A stretch of DNA of 37,022 nt from positions 1 to 37,022 of the IMG/VR virus record IMGVR_UViG_3300020385_000003. The stretch is one strand, 5' to 3'. Positions within the stretch are counted from its first letter, which is position 1. Each line of letters opens with the position of its first letter. The position numbers and the translations under genes are program-made. The notes under the pieces were generated by a model. It saw nothing but the letters and a program-made list of their open reading frames with translations. It had not been told where the DNA came from and searched no databases. The DNA comes from a virus. Shown here piece after piece: positions 27,331 through 35,515 of the stretch.

Positions 27331-28824
27331 ATGGGAAGCATGAATTTTATAGATAGAATCGTTGCTTACCGTGATCCCGAAAAAGGGTTAGCGCGCATGG
27401 CAGCGAGAAAGAAGCTCAACGCCAGTTACGAAGCCTTAACCCCAAAAACAGGAAAGCGTCCCCCGCGAGAGAAGAAGCTCGCCAAGGAGCTTGCCAAAAT
27501 CAGCCAATTACCATTGGCGCAGCAAGCAAGATGGTTTGAAGAAAACTACCCCATTATTGCTACGGCATTAGATGAGGTGGTGAAAAACGTGATTGGTGCT
27601 GATGGCCTGATAGTTCAGCCTCAGCCCAAGCTTAAAGACGGCAGTGTAGCCACTGACTTTGCAAAGCAAATTCAAAAGGCTTATGAAAAGTCGGCGCGTA
27701 CCTGGTGTATGGATGGTCGAACGTCGAGACCTGACAGTGAGCAATTGATTTGCCGTGCGATTGTACGTGATGGTGAAATCTTTTCACGAATATATGCCTT
27801 TGATGGTCATGATTATTTGGGTGATGTGCCTTTTGGTATTGAGCCGTTTGAATGTGATCACATACCTGCCGATCTCTACGACAAGAAAAACAACATCATT
27901 AACGGCTTTAAGCTTGGTGAGTACAACCGAACCAAGGGCTATTACTTTGTGCCGGACTTAACCGCCTTTGCTCAAAAACCATTGTTTGTTGAAGTTCAGA
28001 GCGTATTACACACCCGTTGGCAAACCCGAATAGGTGGCTTGCGTGGCATTTCAAAATTAGCACCTGCATTGCTCAGCATTCACAACTTAAAAGAGTATGA
28101 AGACGCTGTGCGCCTTGGTCGTTTGGTTGCCGCTCGAATTGTGTTGGTTCACAAAAAGGCAGGCGGTCAGTATGTACCTGGTCAGGATGATGAAGTTGAA
28201 GATGCCGAATACGACGAACCGTTAAGCTTTGAATACGGCAACGTACTAGAAGCCAATAAAAACGATGAGTTTCAAACCCTTGAATCTGCTAAGGGTGCTG
28301 AAAGTGCCGATGTGTACATGCAGCATCAACAACGCAATGTGACAGGCACGATAGGCGCAAACAACTCAGCCGTAACGGGTATCTACAACAAATCGTATTC
28401 AGCACAGCGACAAGAAATGATTGATCGCTGGGCGGGTTACATCATTTTACGTGCCTTAATGGTGCGTCAACATGTGCGCCCTGCTTACGAGGGGTGGCTT
28501 AACGCTGCCACGTTAAGCCGAACGCTTGTCCCACCAAAAGACCTTGATTGGTCAACGCTGTATGACGCCTCATTTACGGGCCCTGTCATGCCGTGGATTG
28601 ACCCATACAAAGAAGCGGCTTCAATCAAAATGCTCAAAGAAATTGGCATGCTTCCACTGACGCTAGCTCTTGCTCAGCGTGGTTTGGATGTGAGCTCAAT
28701 TCTTGAAATGTATAAGCAAGAGAAAGACGAAATTGAACGGTTAGAGCTAACCGAACTGCTTTCGATGGTTGCCGATGAAAACACAAACAAAACGGATAGC
28801 AAAGATGGCAAAAAAGACGAGTAA
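27331..28824 (+). CDS. Portal protein, lambda gpB family
   Basis: A 497-residue protein. I choose ATG 27331 (MGSMNFIDRIVAYRDPEKGL), directly after the gpW stop, with AAGGGTG upstream. A longer frame from 27295 would overlap gpW. Lambda-family portal features are visible: 'WFEENYPIIATALDEVVKNVIG', 'AIVRDGEIFSRIYAFDG', the 'GIEPFECDHIP' strand and 'LHTRWQTRIGGLRGISKLAPALLSIHNLKEYEDA'. The dodecameric portal is the entrance for DNA and the joint to the tail. It overlaps the capsid fusion gene by 20 bases. Confidence 0.92.
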   Translation: MGSMNFIDRIVAYRDPEKGLARMAARKKLNASYEALTPKTGKRPPREKKLAKELAKISQLPLAQQARWFEENYPIIATALDEVVKNVIGADGLIVQPQPKLKDGSVATDFAKQIQKAYEKSARTWCMDGRTSRPDSEQLICRAIVRDGEIFSRIYAFDGHDYLGDVPFGIEPFECDHIPADLYDKKNNIINGFKLGEYNRTKGYYFVPDLTAFAQKPLFVEVQSVLHTRWQTRIGGLRGISKLAPALLSIHNLKEYEDAVRLGRLVAARIVLVHKKAGGQYVPGQDDEVEDAEYDEPLSFEYGNVLEANKNDEFQTLESAKGAESADVYMQHQQRNVTGTIGANNSAVTGIYNKSYSAQRQEMIDRWAGYIILRALMVRQHVRPAYEGWLNAATLSRTLVPPKDLDWSTLYDASFTGPVMPWIDPYKEAASIKMLKEIGMLPLTLALAQRGLDVSSILEMYKQEKDEIERLELTELLSMVADENTNKTDSKDGKKDE

Positions 28825-30853
28825 GTTAAACGCCCAAGGTAAGCCTAAACAGGGCAACCAAAGTTGGTACAAACTAAAAGCGTCCGCTGAAGCCGTGACG
28901 CTTTTTTTATATGGCTATATCGGATATTGGGACATATCAGCCACAGATATGCTCTACGAGCTGAACCAGCATGACGGCAAAGATTTGATTATCCGTTTTC
29001 ATACGGATGGCGGCGACACGGATGAAGGCGCAGCAATTTACGCGGCGTTAAAAGATTATCCTGGCAAAGTAACAGGGATCATTGATTCGGTTTGTTGCTC
29101 CATTAGCTCTTTGATTTTCATGGCTTGTGATGAGCGTTTAATTCGCCCTACCGCGCGGATAATGATTCACCAATGCCGTGGCTATTGTGAAGGTACAGAA
29201 GCCGAAATGATGGCGCGAGCGAAAGAAGCAGGAATCGTCAACAACATTATGGTTGAGCGATTCGCTGAAATATCGGGTAAATCGGTCGAAGAGATTAACC
29301 AAGAAATTGCCTCTTCTGATTTTTGGTTAAGCGCGAAAGATGCCGTTGAATACGGTTTGTGTACTGGCTTGTATGAAAACGAGAAAGACACGCTAGAGGC
29401 GTCACTTTCTGACGCGCCAAAGTTAAAACATTTAAAAGATTTTAACGCTCCTGGTTCCCTTGTCGCGATGTGGCAAGACAACGGCGAGGATGATGAACCC
29501 ACCGCGCCAAATTCACAAACGGCTAATGATGAAAGCCAATCCTCTCCTAACAAATTAACCGCAGAGAATGACGACATGGACTTAGAAGAATTTAAGAAAC
29601 AAGAAAAGCAGCGTAAAGCAGGTATCAATCAACTGTTTGCTAAGCACCCTAAAGCGAAAAAGCTAAAAGCAGAGTGTTTGGATAATATGGATTGTGATAT
29701 TGAAACCGCTCGCGTTAAGTTGTTGGCATACCTAGAGCCGCAAGGTGACGATCTAGAAGATGGTAATCCTCAATCCCCAACCCCTGCAGGACAACACCAA
29801 GCAGGTTTAACAGCAAGTGCAGCCCGTGATCACCTAAGCAATTACTTTGGTGCTCGCCTTCAAGCGTGTAAGTGGGACGATAACAACCCTTACCGCCATA
29901 TGTCAGCCACCGAAGCACTACGAGCTCATGCAGGCTATGTGGGTGACACAGACGCCACTCAAATGACCAAGAAAAAACTTGTTGCTCATGCGTTCACTAA
30001 CAACACTCATTCACTAGGCGACATTATCGAAACGCATGTAGGTGCGCTGATCATTAATGAAGTGGCGAATCTGGAATCATGGCACTCGCCATTGGTGACA
30101 CGCCAACCAATGCAGTTTGGCACTAATGACATTCTGATCATGAATGACCTTGGTAAGCCTGGTGTGAAAACCGAAGGCGGTAAGTTTACTCAAGTGAAGC
30201 TTAAAGCTACTGGTGATACGGCGGTGCTTTCTACTTTGGGTTATGAGATTCAAGTGAGCCGCGAACTTATCATGAGCGATAAGTTTGATTTCATTACTTC
30301 TCAGGTTCAAAAGGCGGTGCGAAATTGTGCTCAAGCTCCTGCTGATTCACTGATTGCGTTGCTTAAGAACAACCCGAAATTGAAAGATGGTAAAGCGCTA
30401 TTTAGTAAGACGTTAGGCAATGAGCTTGACGGTCAGATTGATTCTACAACGTTAGCGGGTATGTCAGGAAAAATGGCAGATATGCAAACCAGTGAAGGCA
30501 ATCCGCTTTACCTTAAGCCAGAGGTTTACCTAACGTCGAATCAACGTGCGAAGAAAGCAAGCGCGCTGATGAAAGCGGAAACCATCAAAGACGAGCCAAA
30601 CGAAGCGTATGAAGCGTTTAATAAGGTGCAGGGCTTAGCTGACTTAGCGGGCGTTGATGTGGCGTATGCCTTTGCTCATAACGATCATGTTTCCTTTGTT
30701 GAGGGTTACCACGAAGACGCAGACGGCGTACAAGTGGAAACCAAAGAAGAGTGGAAATCAGACGGTGCCACTATCCGAATCTATATCGACTCTGTGATTA
30801 AGCCAGTTGATCGCAAAGGCGTGATGAAGCAAAACATTAAAGCCCCTGCTTAG
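28805..30853 (+). CDS. Prohead protease (ClpP-like) / major capsid protein fusion
   Basis: A 682-residue polyprotein. I prefer ATG 28805 (MAKKTSKLNAQGKPKQ), with GGA upstream, over earlier in-frame starts at 28769/28775. Residues 25-195 are a ClpP/S14-type protease: GG in FHTDGGDTDEG, the catalytic Ser99 in DSVCCSISSLIFMACDE, His122 in IMIHQCRG, and a 'SAKDAVEYGLC' segment near the end. Residues 250-325 are charged and scaffold-like. Residues 345-682 are an HK97-fold major capsid protein (HSLGDIIETHVGALIINEVA ... VSRELIMSDKFDF ... DGATIRIYIDSVIKPVD). Self-cleavage during maturation is expected. Such fusions are known in related phages, so this is not a frame error. Confidence 0.88.
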   Translation: MAKKTSKLNAQGKPKQGNQSWYKLKASAEAVTLFLYGYIGYWDISATDMLYELNQHDGKDLIIRFHTDGGDTDEGAAIYAALKDYPGKVTGIIDSVCCSISSLIFMACDERLIRPTARIMIHQCRGYCEGTEAEMMARAKEAGIVNNIMVERFAEISGKSVEEINQEIASSDFWLSAKDAVEYGLCTGLYENEKDTLEASLSDAPKLKHLKDFNAPGSLVAMWQDNGEDDEPTAPNSQTANDESQSSPNKLTAENDDMDLEEFKKQEKQRKAGINQLFAKHPKAKKLKAECLDNMDCDIETARVKLLAYLEPQGDDLEDGNPQSPTPAGQHQAGLTASAARDHLSNYFGARLQACKWDDNNPYRHMSATEALRAHAGYVGDTDATQMTKKKLVAHAFTNNTHSLGDIIETHVGALIINEVANLESWHSPLVTRQPMQFGTNDILIMNDLGKPGVKTEGGKFTQVKLKATGDTAVLSTLGYEIQVSRELIMSDKFDFITSQVQKAVRNCAQAPADSLIALLKNNPKLKDGKALFSKTLGNELDGQIDSTTLAGMSGKMADMQTSEGNPLYLKPEVYLTSNQRAKKASALMKAETIKDEPNEAYEAFNKVQGLADLAGVDVAYAFAHNDHVSFVEGYHEDADGVQVETKEEWKSDGATIRIYIDSVIKPVDRKGVMKQNIKAPA

Positions 30854-30901
30854 CGGTTCGATCATAGTTAACGGTAACTATGTTGGCCACAACCTCAAAA
30901 T

Positions 30902-30921
30902 CGCCACCTTAACGGGTGGCG
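30902..30921 (+). terminator. Hairpin after the capsid gene
   Basis: A perfect stem CGCCACC / GGTGGCG with the loop TTAACG and a weak T-rich tail. It may stabilise the capsid transcript or partly terminate it. Confidence 0.6.
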
Positions 30922-30951
30922 GTTTCGTTTCTTCTTTAAAGAGATTTGATT

Positions 30952-31284
30952 ATGCGTTTATTAGCTACTAACGAAAACCTAACCCTAACCGCACCCTCTG
31001 GCGGTGTTCAACATGGCGTCCCATTGAAAATGGGTGTGGTGTTGGTTATCCCTGCAATGACTGTTGCAGAAGGCCAACCATTCACAGGCGAAGTGCAAGG
31101 GGTGTTTGTTGGCTTCCCGCTTAAAGATGGTGACGAGCCGAATTACGAGGGTGAATACGCTTACTTTGACTCAGTAGCAAGCGAGTTCACAACAACTAAG
31201 CCAGCCGCGCCTGATGATAAGCCCGTTGGCGCATTCATCACCGAGCACGAAACACAAGCGCTGTACGTACCTGGTATCTTGTAA
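30952..31284 (+). CDS. Capsid decoration protein (DUF2190-like)
   Basis: A 110-residue protein; ATG 30952 has AAAGAGA upstream. The in-frame TTG at 30946 is less likely. The small beta-barrel pattern 'ENLTLTAPSGGVQHGVPLKMGVVLVIPAMTVAEGQPFTGEVQGVFVGFPLK' is that of DUF2190 capsid cement proteins, which sit on the shell surface and stabilise it. The position directly behind the major capsid gene agrees (lambda D, SHP-like place). Confidence 0.8.
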   Translation: MRLLATNENLTLTAPSGGVQHGVPLKMGVVLVIPAMTVAEGQPFTGEVQGVFVGFPLKDGDEPNYEGEYAYFDSVASEFTTTKPAAPDDKPVGAFITEHETQALYVPGIL

Positions 31285-31288
31285 GGCA

Positions 31289-31549
31289 ATGAATCATTTA
31301 ATTGATTCGGCTTTCGCCAAAGAATGGCAGATAGGCGGGGAATCAGTTCCCTGCCGTTATCGTTACAAAGACGACGCACACGAGCTGAAAAACCACAGTG
31401 GTTTGTTAGAAAAAGGCACGTTGTGTGTGCATCCCGATGGCGATAAGTACGAAGTGATCAGCAGCGAACGCTTTAACACCTCGACGTATTTACACACATT
31501 GCAGCCTCTTAACGACAAGCCGCAAACTGACTGGACGCCGCAACGATGA
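31289..31549 (+). CDS. Head-tail connector candidate
   Basis: An 86-residue protein. The proper start is ATG 31289 (MNHLIDSAFAKEWQIGG), 4 bases after the decoration gene. A longer frame reaching back to 31214 would overlap it. The short beta-rich sequence (VPCRYRYKDDAHELKNHSG ... GDKYEVISSERFNTSTYLHTLQPL) looks like the lambda FII / connector type that joins head to tail. The position between decoration and the gpZ-like gene supports this. Its stop overlaps the next ATG. Confidence 0.6.
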   Translation: MNHLIDSAFAKEWQIGGESVPCRYRYKDDAHELKNHSGLLEKGTLCVHPDGDKYEVISSERFNTSTYLHTLQPLNDKPQTDWTPQR

Positions 31550-32088
31550 TGGATTTGCATTTAACCGTAGAAGATGAGCGTTGGCTTGATAAAGAATACG
31601 TTAATCAATGCGCCTCTGCAGCGCTCAAAGTGGCGCAGAAATGGTTAACCAAGGAATCTATAAGAAGGATAGGGGAAGAGCTAAACATAAGCCGAAGGTC
31701 AATCTCTAGGCGCGTAAAAGCAGGCAAGGTTAAAGATGGTAAAACCTCAATGTGGTATGGATTGTTGCCGATAAATATAGCGTTTATCAATGATAGCAAA
31801 CAAGTTGATGGCGGGGTGGTTGCTAACAACTACCTCTACAACCGAGTGTTTTTTCAGTCCATGAAAAATAGCCCAATATTGGCTTGGCGACGAGTTCGAG
31901 AAAGGGCAAAGCAACCAAAACCTCGTCGAAAGCCCCTACCTAAAGGACAGCGCCGTAAGCGCAAATCACCGCCCGTTGAGAGAGTTTCCGATCATGTTGA
32001 AATTGATATGGAAAGAGAAATTCTACAGTTAGAGGCGGAAATTCAAGACGTTTACAGAGAGGCGTTTTTAGATGAACTACATCAATAA
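31546..32088 (+). CDS. Minor tail protein Z-like (tail completion)
   Basis: A 180-residue basic protein. Residues 18-75 (NQCASAALKVAQKWLTKESIRRIGEELNISRRSISRRVKAGKVKDGKTSMWYGLLPINIA) match the general pattern of lambda gpZ family proteins: helices with repeated Arg before a beta strand containing 'WYGLLPI'. The middle 'KQPKPRRKPLPKGQRRKRKSPP' is very basic. The ending is an acidic helix. gpZ ends the tail so that DNA can be positioned in the connector. It overlaps the next gene by 17 bases. Confidence 0.55.
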   Translation: MMDLHLTVEDERWLDKEYVNQCASAALKVAQKWLTKESIRRIGEELNISRRSISRRVKAGKVKDGKTSMWYGLLPINIAFINDSKQVDGGVVANNYLYNRVFFQSMKNSPILAWRRVRERAKQPKPRRKPLPKGQRRKRKSPPVERVSDHVEIDMEREILQLEAEIQDVYREAFLDELHQ

Positions 32089-32653
32089 TTTGGGTGATTA
32101 TGTTGAGCTGCTTCACTCGCTACTCACTAAGTCTGTGGGCGATAAAGCTACGGTTCAATATGACGATGAACCCGAAACGCAAGACAAGCCAAAACCGTTC
32201 ATTAAACTGCCTTTACCAGAAATTGAAGAGTTCAGTTATTCAGACGATGGACGACAACAAAACACGCTTAGTGTAACAGTGCTGATTAAAGTACCTAAGA
32301 ACGTTTCTCAGCCTACCATCGAAGCCGCCAACATTGGCGGCTTTGTTAGCGCCAAAATGAAAGGTCAGTATTTTGTTGAACCCGAACAAATGGGCGAAGA
32401 CGACAACGGCGAGAGCGTTGCATTAAGCCCTGATTTTTATTGCGTAGATGAGCCAGAAGAGATTCAAGGTTATCCGCTTAAGTGGGACTCAAACGAACAA
32501 GGTTATGCAATCACTTTTGAGCAAACAATTCGATATGGAAATTTAGTTAAAGAACCTTTCGAACTTGTTGCAATTGACCTTAAACAGCGTGACGGCGACA
32601 CAGTGAGGCTTTATGAATCAGGAAGTGATCAGGACAATCCTAGAACGCCTTGA
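32072..32653 (+). CDS. Tail terminator-like protein
   Basis: A 193-residue acidic protein between the gpZ-like and spike genes. The N-terminal part (INNLGDYVELLHSLLTKSVGD) is helical, followed by beta-rich segments with 'RQQNTLSVTVLIKVPKNVS' and 'GYAITFEQTIRYGNLV'. This is the usual place and size for the protein that caps the tail (lambda U or neck protein type). No diagnostic motif is visible, so the call is positional. The 3' end overlaps the gpV gene by 41 bases. Confidence 0.5.
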   Translation: MNYINNLGDYVELLHSLLTKSVGDKATVQYDDEPETQDKPKPFIKLPLPEIEEFSYSDDGRQQNTLSVTVLIKVPKNVSQPTIEAANIGGFVSAKMKGQYFVEPEQMGEDDNGESVALSPDFYCVDEPEEIQGYPLKWDSNEQGYAITFEQTIRYGNLVKEPFELVAIDLKQRDGDTVRLYESGSDQDNPRTP

Positions 32654-33356
32654 AACCTTAGAACGAAACCAAAGGAATTTGATTAGAGTCGGCAATGTTA
32701 AAGAGCTAAACGGGCGAAAGGTGGTCGTTGACTTCGAGCCGGATTCCGATTCGGATTATTGCTCGCCGCTTATCCCTTGGATTCCGCTCTATGCGGGTGA
32801 AGTGTTGAATTGGCGAGCGCCCACAGTAGGCGAAATGGTTATCGTCATGAATTTGTCAGGCGGTCACAACGAAGCAAATTCGATTGCATTACCCGCCGCT
32901 TATTGCGATGCCTTTTTACCTGATAGCCTCGACCCTGATAAAACGTACACCACGTTTAACGATGTGTTCCGAGTGGAGACAGATTCCGAAGGGAATCACA
33001 CGCTATTCGCCAAGAAATCAATCACGTTCGACACCCTAGAGTTTAATGTGAACGCTTCCAGTTCGATGAACGTTAAGACGAAGACTTATAACCGAATCGC
33101 GACCTCTGCCAACACGCAAGGCAAACACTCGCAAAAAGGCAATGTTGCTATTACGGGTGCGCTTGACGTGAGCGTTAGCCTTAAGACTCCGGCAATCGCC
33201 AGTTATGCGGCGGGGGCGTTCTCTATGAACGCAGGCGGCGCGGTGATAAATAATGTGACTTCGACAACTATAAAAACGGCCTCTTGCCGCGTGAACGGTA
33301 AGCTTGTTGAAGGTCACACCCACAACACCCCTGTTGGTGAGTCTTCACCTTTCTAA
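32613..33356 (+). CDS. V: Baseplate assembly protein / central spike (P2 gpV type)
   Basis: A 247-residue protein. It opens with a helix (VIRTILERLETLERNQRNLIRVGNV), followed by the OB-fold typical of gpV/gp45 (GRKVVVDFEPD ... WIPLYAGEVLNWRAPTVGEMVIVMNLSGG). The second half is a repetitive beta-helix (SSSMNVKTKTYNRIATSANTQG ... GAVINNVTSTTIKTASCRVNG) that forms the membrane-piercing needle. The end VEGHTHNTPVG carries the H-x-H motif that binds an iron ion at the spike tip in P2 gpV. It is one of the best supported baseplate calls. Confidence 0.92.
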   Translation: MNQEVIRTILERLETLERNQRNLIRVGNVKELNGRKVVVDFEPDSDSDYCSPLIPWIPLYAGEVLNWRAPTVGEMVIVMNLSGGHNEANSIALPAAYCDAFLPDSLDPDKTYTTFNDVFRVETDSEGNHTLFAKKSITFDTLEFNVNASSSMNVKTKTYNRIATSANTQGKHSQKGNVAITGALDVSVSLKTPAIASYAAGAFSMNAGGAVINNVTSTTIKTASCRVNGKLVEGHTHNTPVGESSPF

Positions 33357-33367
33357 ATCCTCTTACT

Positions 33368-33462
33368 CCTATCACTTTGCGCGTTGCCGGCTTTTTGCAG
33401 CGCGCCTCTTTGCTATCACTCGGCGCGTCATCGAGCGCGTACCAGGATAAAAATTGCTATCA
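33368..33462 (+). repeat. 44-bp-spaced GCTATCA element, copy B
   Basis: CCTATCA at 33368, then GCTATCA at 33412 and 33456, all 44 bases apart. From GTTGCCGGCTTT to the last box it is nearly identical to copy A at 9423-9517. It stands between gpV and the baseplate gene W, together with the small unrelated gene at 33520. Confidence 0.85.
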
Positions 33463-33519
33463 CTCAAATGGACTGTGAGCGGCTTGAAATCGTTCGCAGT
33501 GAAAAGGCAGGAGCACATT

Positions 33520-33687
33520 TTGACGTTATCAGAATTAAAACACGGTGAGCGCTTTCAAGTGGTTCGGACGGGTGAGTGTGGGCTATTGATTGGCCTCTTT
33601 GGTGATAAACGAAATCGGGTGGTGGTTTTAGATAATCACCCCCGCCTCACTAATTTCAACATTCAAACGCAAGTTAACCGTCTCTAA
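33520..33687 (+). CDS. Small accessory gene (moron) inside the baseplate operon
   Basis: A 55-residue protein starting at TTG 33520, which has AGGAG 6 bases upstream. A longer frame from TTG 33454 would run through the repeat. The protein (SELKHGERFQVVRTGECGLLIG ... NIQTQVNRL) looks like a small beta-barrel. It has no tail-protein counterpart, interrupts the conserved V-W-J-I order of P2-like phages, and is preceded by GCTATCA element copy B. Repeat and gene together look like an inserted cassette. The function is unknown. Confidence 0.55.
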   Translation: MTLSELKHGERFQVVRTGECGLLIGLFGDKRNRVVVLDNHPRLTNFNIQTQVNRL

Positions 33688-33705
33688 TCAATTCTAAGGG
33701 GAAGT

Positions 33706-34029
33706 ATGGAAGGTATCGACCCAATCACGGGATTGTCAGTTTCTGGCGCCGTACAAGCCGCCGAGCGCTTAAAACGAGCGATTACAACGGAGGTAGGTAC
33801 TCGTGAAAAGCGCCGAAAAGTTGGGGGCAAGCTTAGAAAGCTGTTTGGTATAGCGAACAACTACAACCGAATGATCATTATTAACCGAATCCACCGAATC
33901 ATTGAAGACCCTCACAACGATTTACAAGACATCAAAAACGCCGAAATAGACGTAAGGATTCACGGTGCAGGGTATCGAATTTCCATCCATTACGACTATG
34001 AAGGCCAACGTGAGAGCTTGAGTTTATGA
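33706..34029 (+). CDS. W: Baseplate protein W (gp25-like)
   Basis: A 107-residue protein of the GPW/gp25 family that forms baseplate wedges. The N-terminal MEGIDPITGLSVSGAVQAAERLKRAITTEVGTREKRRK contains the family's 'I-x-x-x-L-x-T-x-x-G-x-R' pattern with E-V-G-T-R-E. The middle is 'NNYNRMIIINRIHRIIEDPHND', and the end 'ISIHYDYEG' is a beta strand. The length is close to P2 W (115). Its stop overlaps the J start (ATGA). Confidence 0.9.
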   Translation: MEGIDPITGLSVSGAVQAAERLKRAITTEVGTREKRRKVGGKLRKLFGIANNYNRMIIINRIHRIIEDPHNDLQDIKNAEIDVRIHGAGYRISIHYDYEGQRESLSL

Positions 34030-35012
34030 CCATAGAAATTTTCACACCTGAACCTTTCGACACGGAAAGAGAAGCGGCGATAAACGATGTGTTTTATCCC
34101 TACCTTTTGGAACGTGTCGGCAAAGATAGAGCCGATAACATCATCCGTGGTCTTCGTAGCCCACATGAAACAAGCGCTTTGTTACTGGATTGCTTGGTGC
34201 TCTATAAGCAGAAACAAACCCGCATCAACAATTACAGCGCAAAGCAGCTATTTAGCGAGACGGTTTCAAACTCAAAAATGATTGATTTGATTGTGAAGCG
34301 TTACGGCTTAGAACGTCAGGTTTTAGAGCCAGAAGATACGACTACGTTTCCTATTAAACCCGCCGTTTTGGAGTCGGATGAATCGTTATTGCTTCGCTAC
34401 TCGCTTGCGCCCTATGGCTTATCGACCACAGGCACTAGAACGGGCTACAGGTTTCACTGTTTAACCTTGGGTGAGCGCCCTGTTATCACCGTAAGCAGTG
34501 AAGGTGAAAATACCGTTGTCGTGAAATATGAGTTTTCATCGACGCAGGGAATAGAGCGCCCAAAAGATGCCGATGTAAGAACAACGGAACCCTACTCAGG
34601 GAAAGTACAAGCCAGAGTGCTATCACACTCGGGAAGTGGTCAGCCAAGCCAAGCCTTAATGAAAACGGTGTTGGAATATTTATCGCGTCCAGACATTGCA
34701 CAAGAAACCGATGAGCTAACCGTGAAAGGCGCTGAGGTGGTTGATTATGAAGTTGAGATTGAAGCTAAAGAAATCTCAAAACCGAATCAGCTAGTCAACA
34801 GAGACGCACTAAACAAAGCACTAGAGCAGTACGCCAAAGAGCAACATAAGTTAGGCGGTGCAATCGAGCGAACCCGTTTGATTCAAATCGTTCATAACCA
34901 CAACGGCGAAACGCCGCAAATCATCAAGCCGGAATCCGATTTGATTTGCGAATGGTTTCAAGCCCCGTTTTGTGTAGGGATTTCAACCAATGTCAGACCA
35001 CGAGAGATTTAG
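34026..35012 (+). CDS. J: Baseplate protein J (wedge)
   Basis: A 328-residue protein of the Baseplate_J family. The start region PFDTEREAAINDVFYPYLLE, the SLAPYGLSTTGTRTGYRFHCLTLGERPVI block and 'GKVQARVLSHSGSGQPSQALMKTVLEYLSRPDIAQETDELTV' are as in P2 J, the last two being the most conserved parts. It forms the long arm of the wedge with W and I. It overlaps both neighbours (4 bases with W, 23 with I). Confidence 0.92.
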   Translation: MTIEIFTPEPFDTEREAAINDVFYPYLLERVGKDRADNIIRGLRSPHETSALLLDCLVLYKQKQTRINNYSAKQLFSETVSNSKMIDLIVKRYGLERQVLEPEDTTTFPIKPAVLESDESLLLRYSLAPYGLSTTGTRTGYRFHCLTLGERPVITVSSEGENTVVVKYEFSSTQGIERPKDADVRTTEPYSGKVQARVLSHSGSGQPSQALMKTVLEYLSRPDIAQETDELTVKGAEVVDYEVEIEAKEISKPNQLVNRDALNKALEQYAKEQHKLGGAIERTRLIQIVHNHNGETPQIIKPESDLICEWFQAPFCVGISTNVRPREI

Positions 35013-35514
35013 AACACTACTCCCCGATAACCGCACCCCCTTCGAAGAAGCGTTTGAGAAAACCATCGCCCGTTTGACGAAAAACGAGGACTTTCTTTCT
35101 TGGCTGACCGACCCGCAAAAAACCGACGCAAAGTTACTCGATATCATGGCGAAAGAGGCGGGGGTAGGAGATTGGTTCGCCTCTGATATTGAAAGTGATA
35201 AGCGAGCGTCGATAGAGAACGCGACAAAGATTCATCAAAAATCAGGCACTCGTGAAGGCATTCTTGACGCCCTTAGAGCGCTTGGGTGTCAAGCAGAGAT
35301 AGCGTCTGGAGATTTACCGTTTTCACTGCGTGTGTTCAATCTCATTGTCGATAAGCCACTGACCGCCGATTTACAAGCCCGATTAAAAGAGCGTGTGAAT
35401 AACACCAAGTCAGAGCGTGACACGGTCATGTTAGAGCTAGGCCGCTTTTGGCTAGACCGTTTTTATTACATGCCCCGCCTTTCTAAAGGTAAAGAGTTAC
35501 GTTTTAAGGATTAA
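34990..35514 (+). CDS. I: Baseplate protein I (tail protein I)
   Basis: A 174-residue protein of the P2 gpI family, which joins tail fibre to wedge. The pattern 'LLPDNRTPFEEAFEKTIARL' at the start, 'DAKLLDIMAKEAGVGDWF' and 'ENATKIHQKSGTREGILDALRALG' is characteristic. The length agrees with P2 I (176). One base separates its stop from the tail fibre start. Confidence 0.92.
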   Translation: MSDHERFRTLLPDNRTPFEEAFEKTIARLTKNEDFLSWLTDPQKTDAKLLDIMAKEAGVGDWFASDIESDKRASIENATKIHQKSGTREGILDALRALGCQAEIASGDLPFSLRVFNLIVDKPLTADLQARLKERVNNTKSERDTVMLELGRFWLDRFYYMPRLSKGKELRFKD

Positions 35515-35515
35515 C

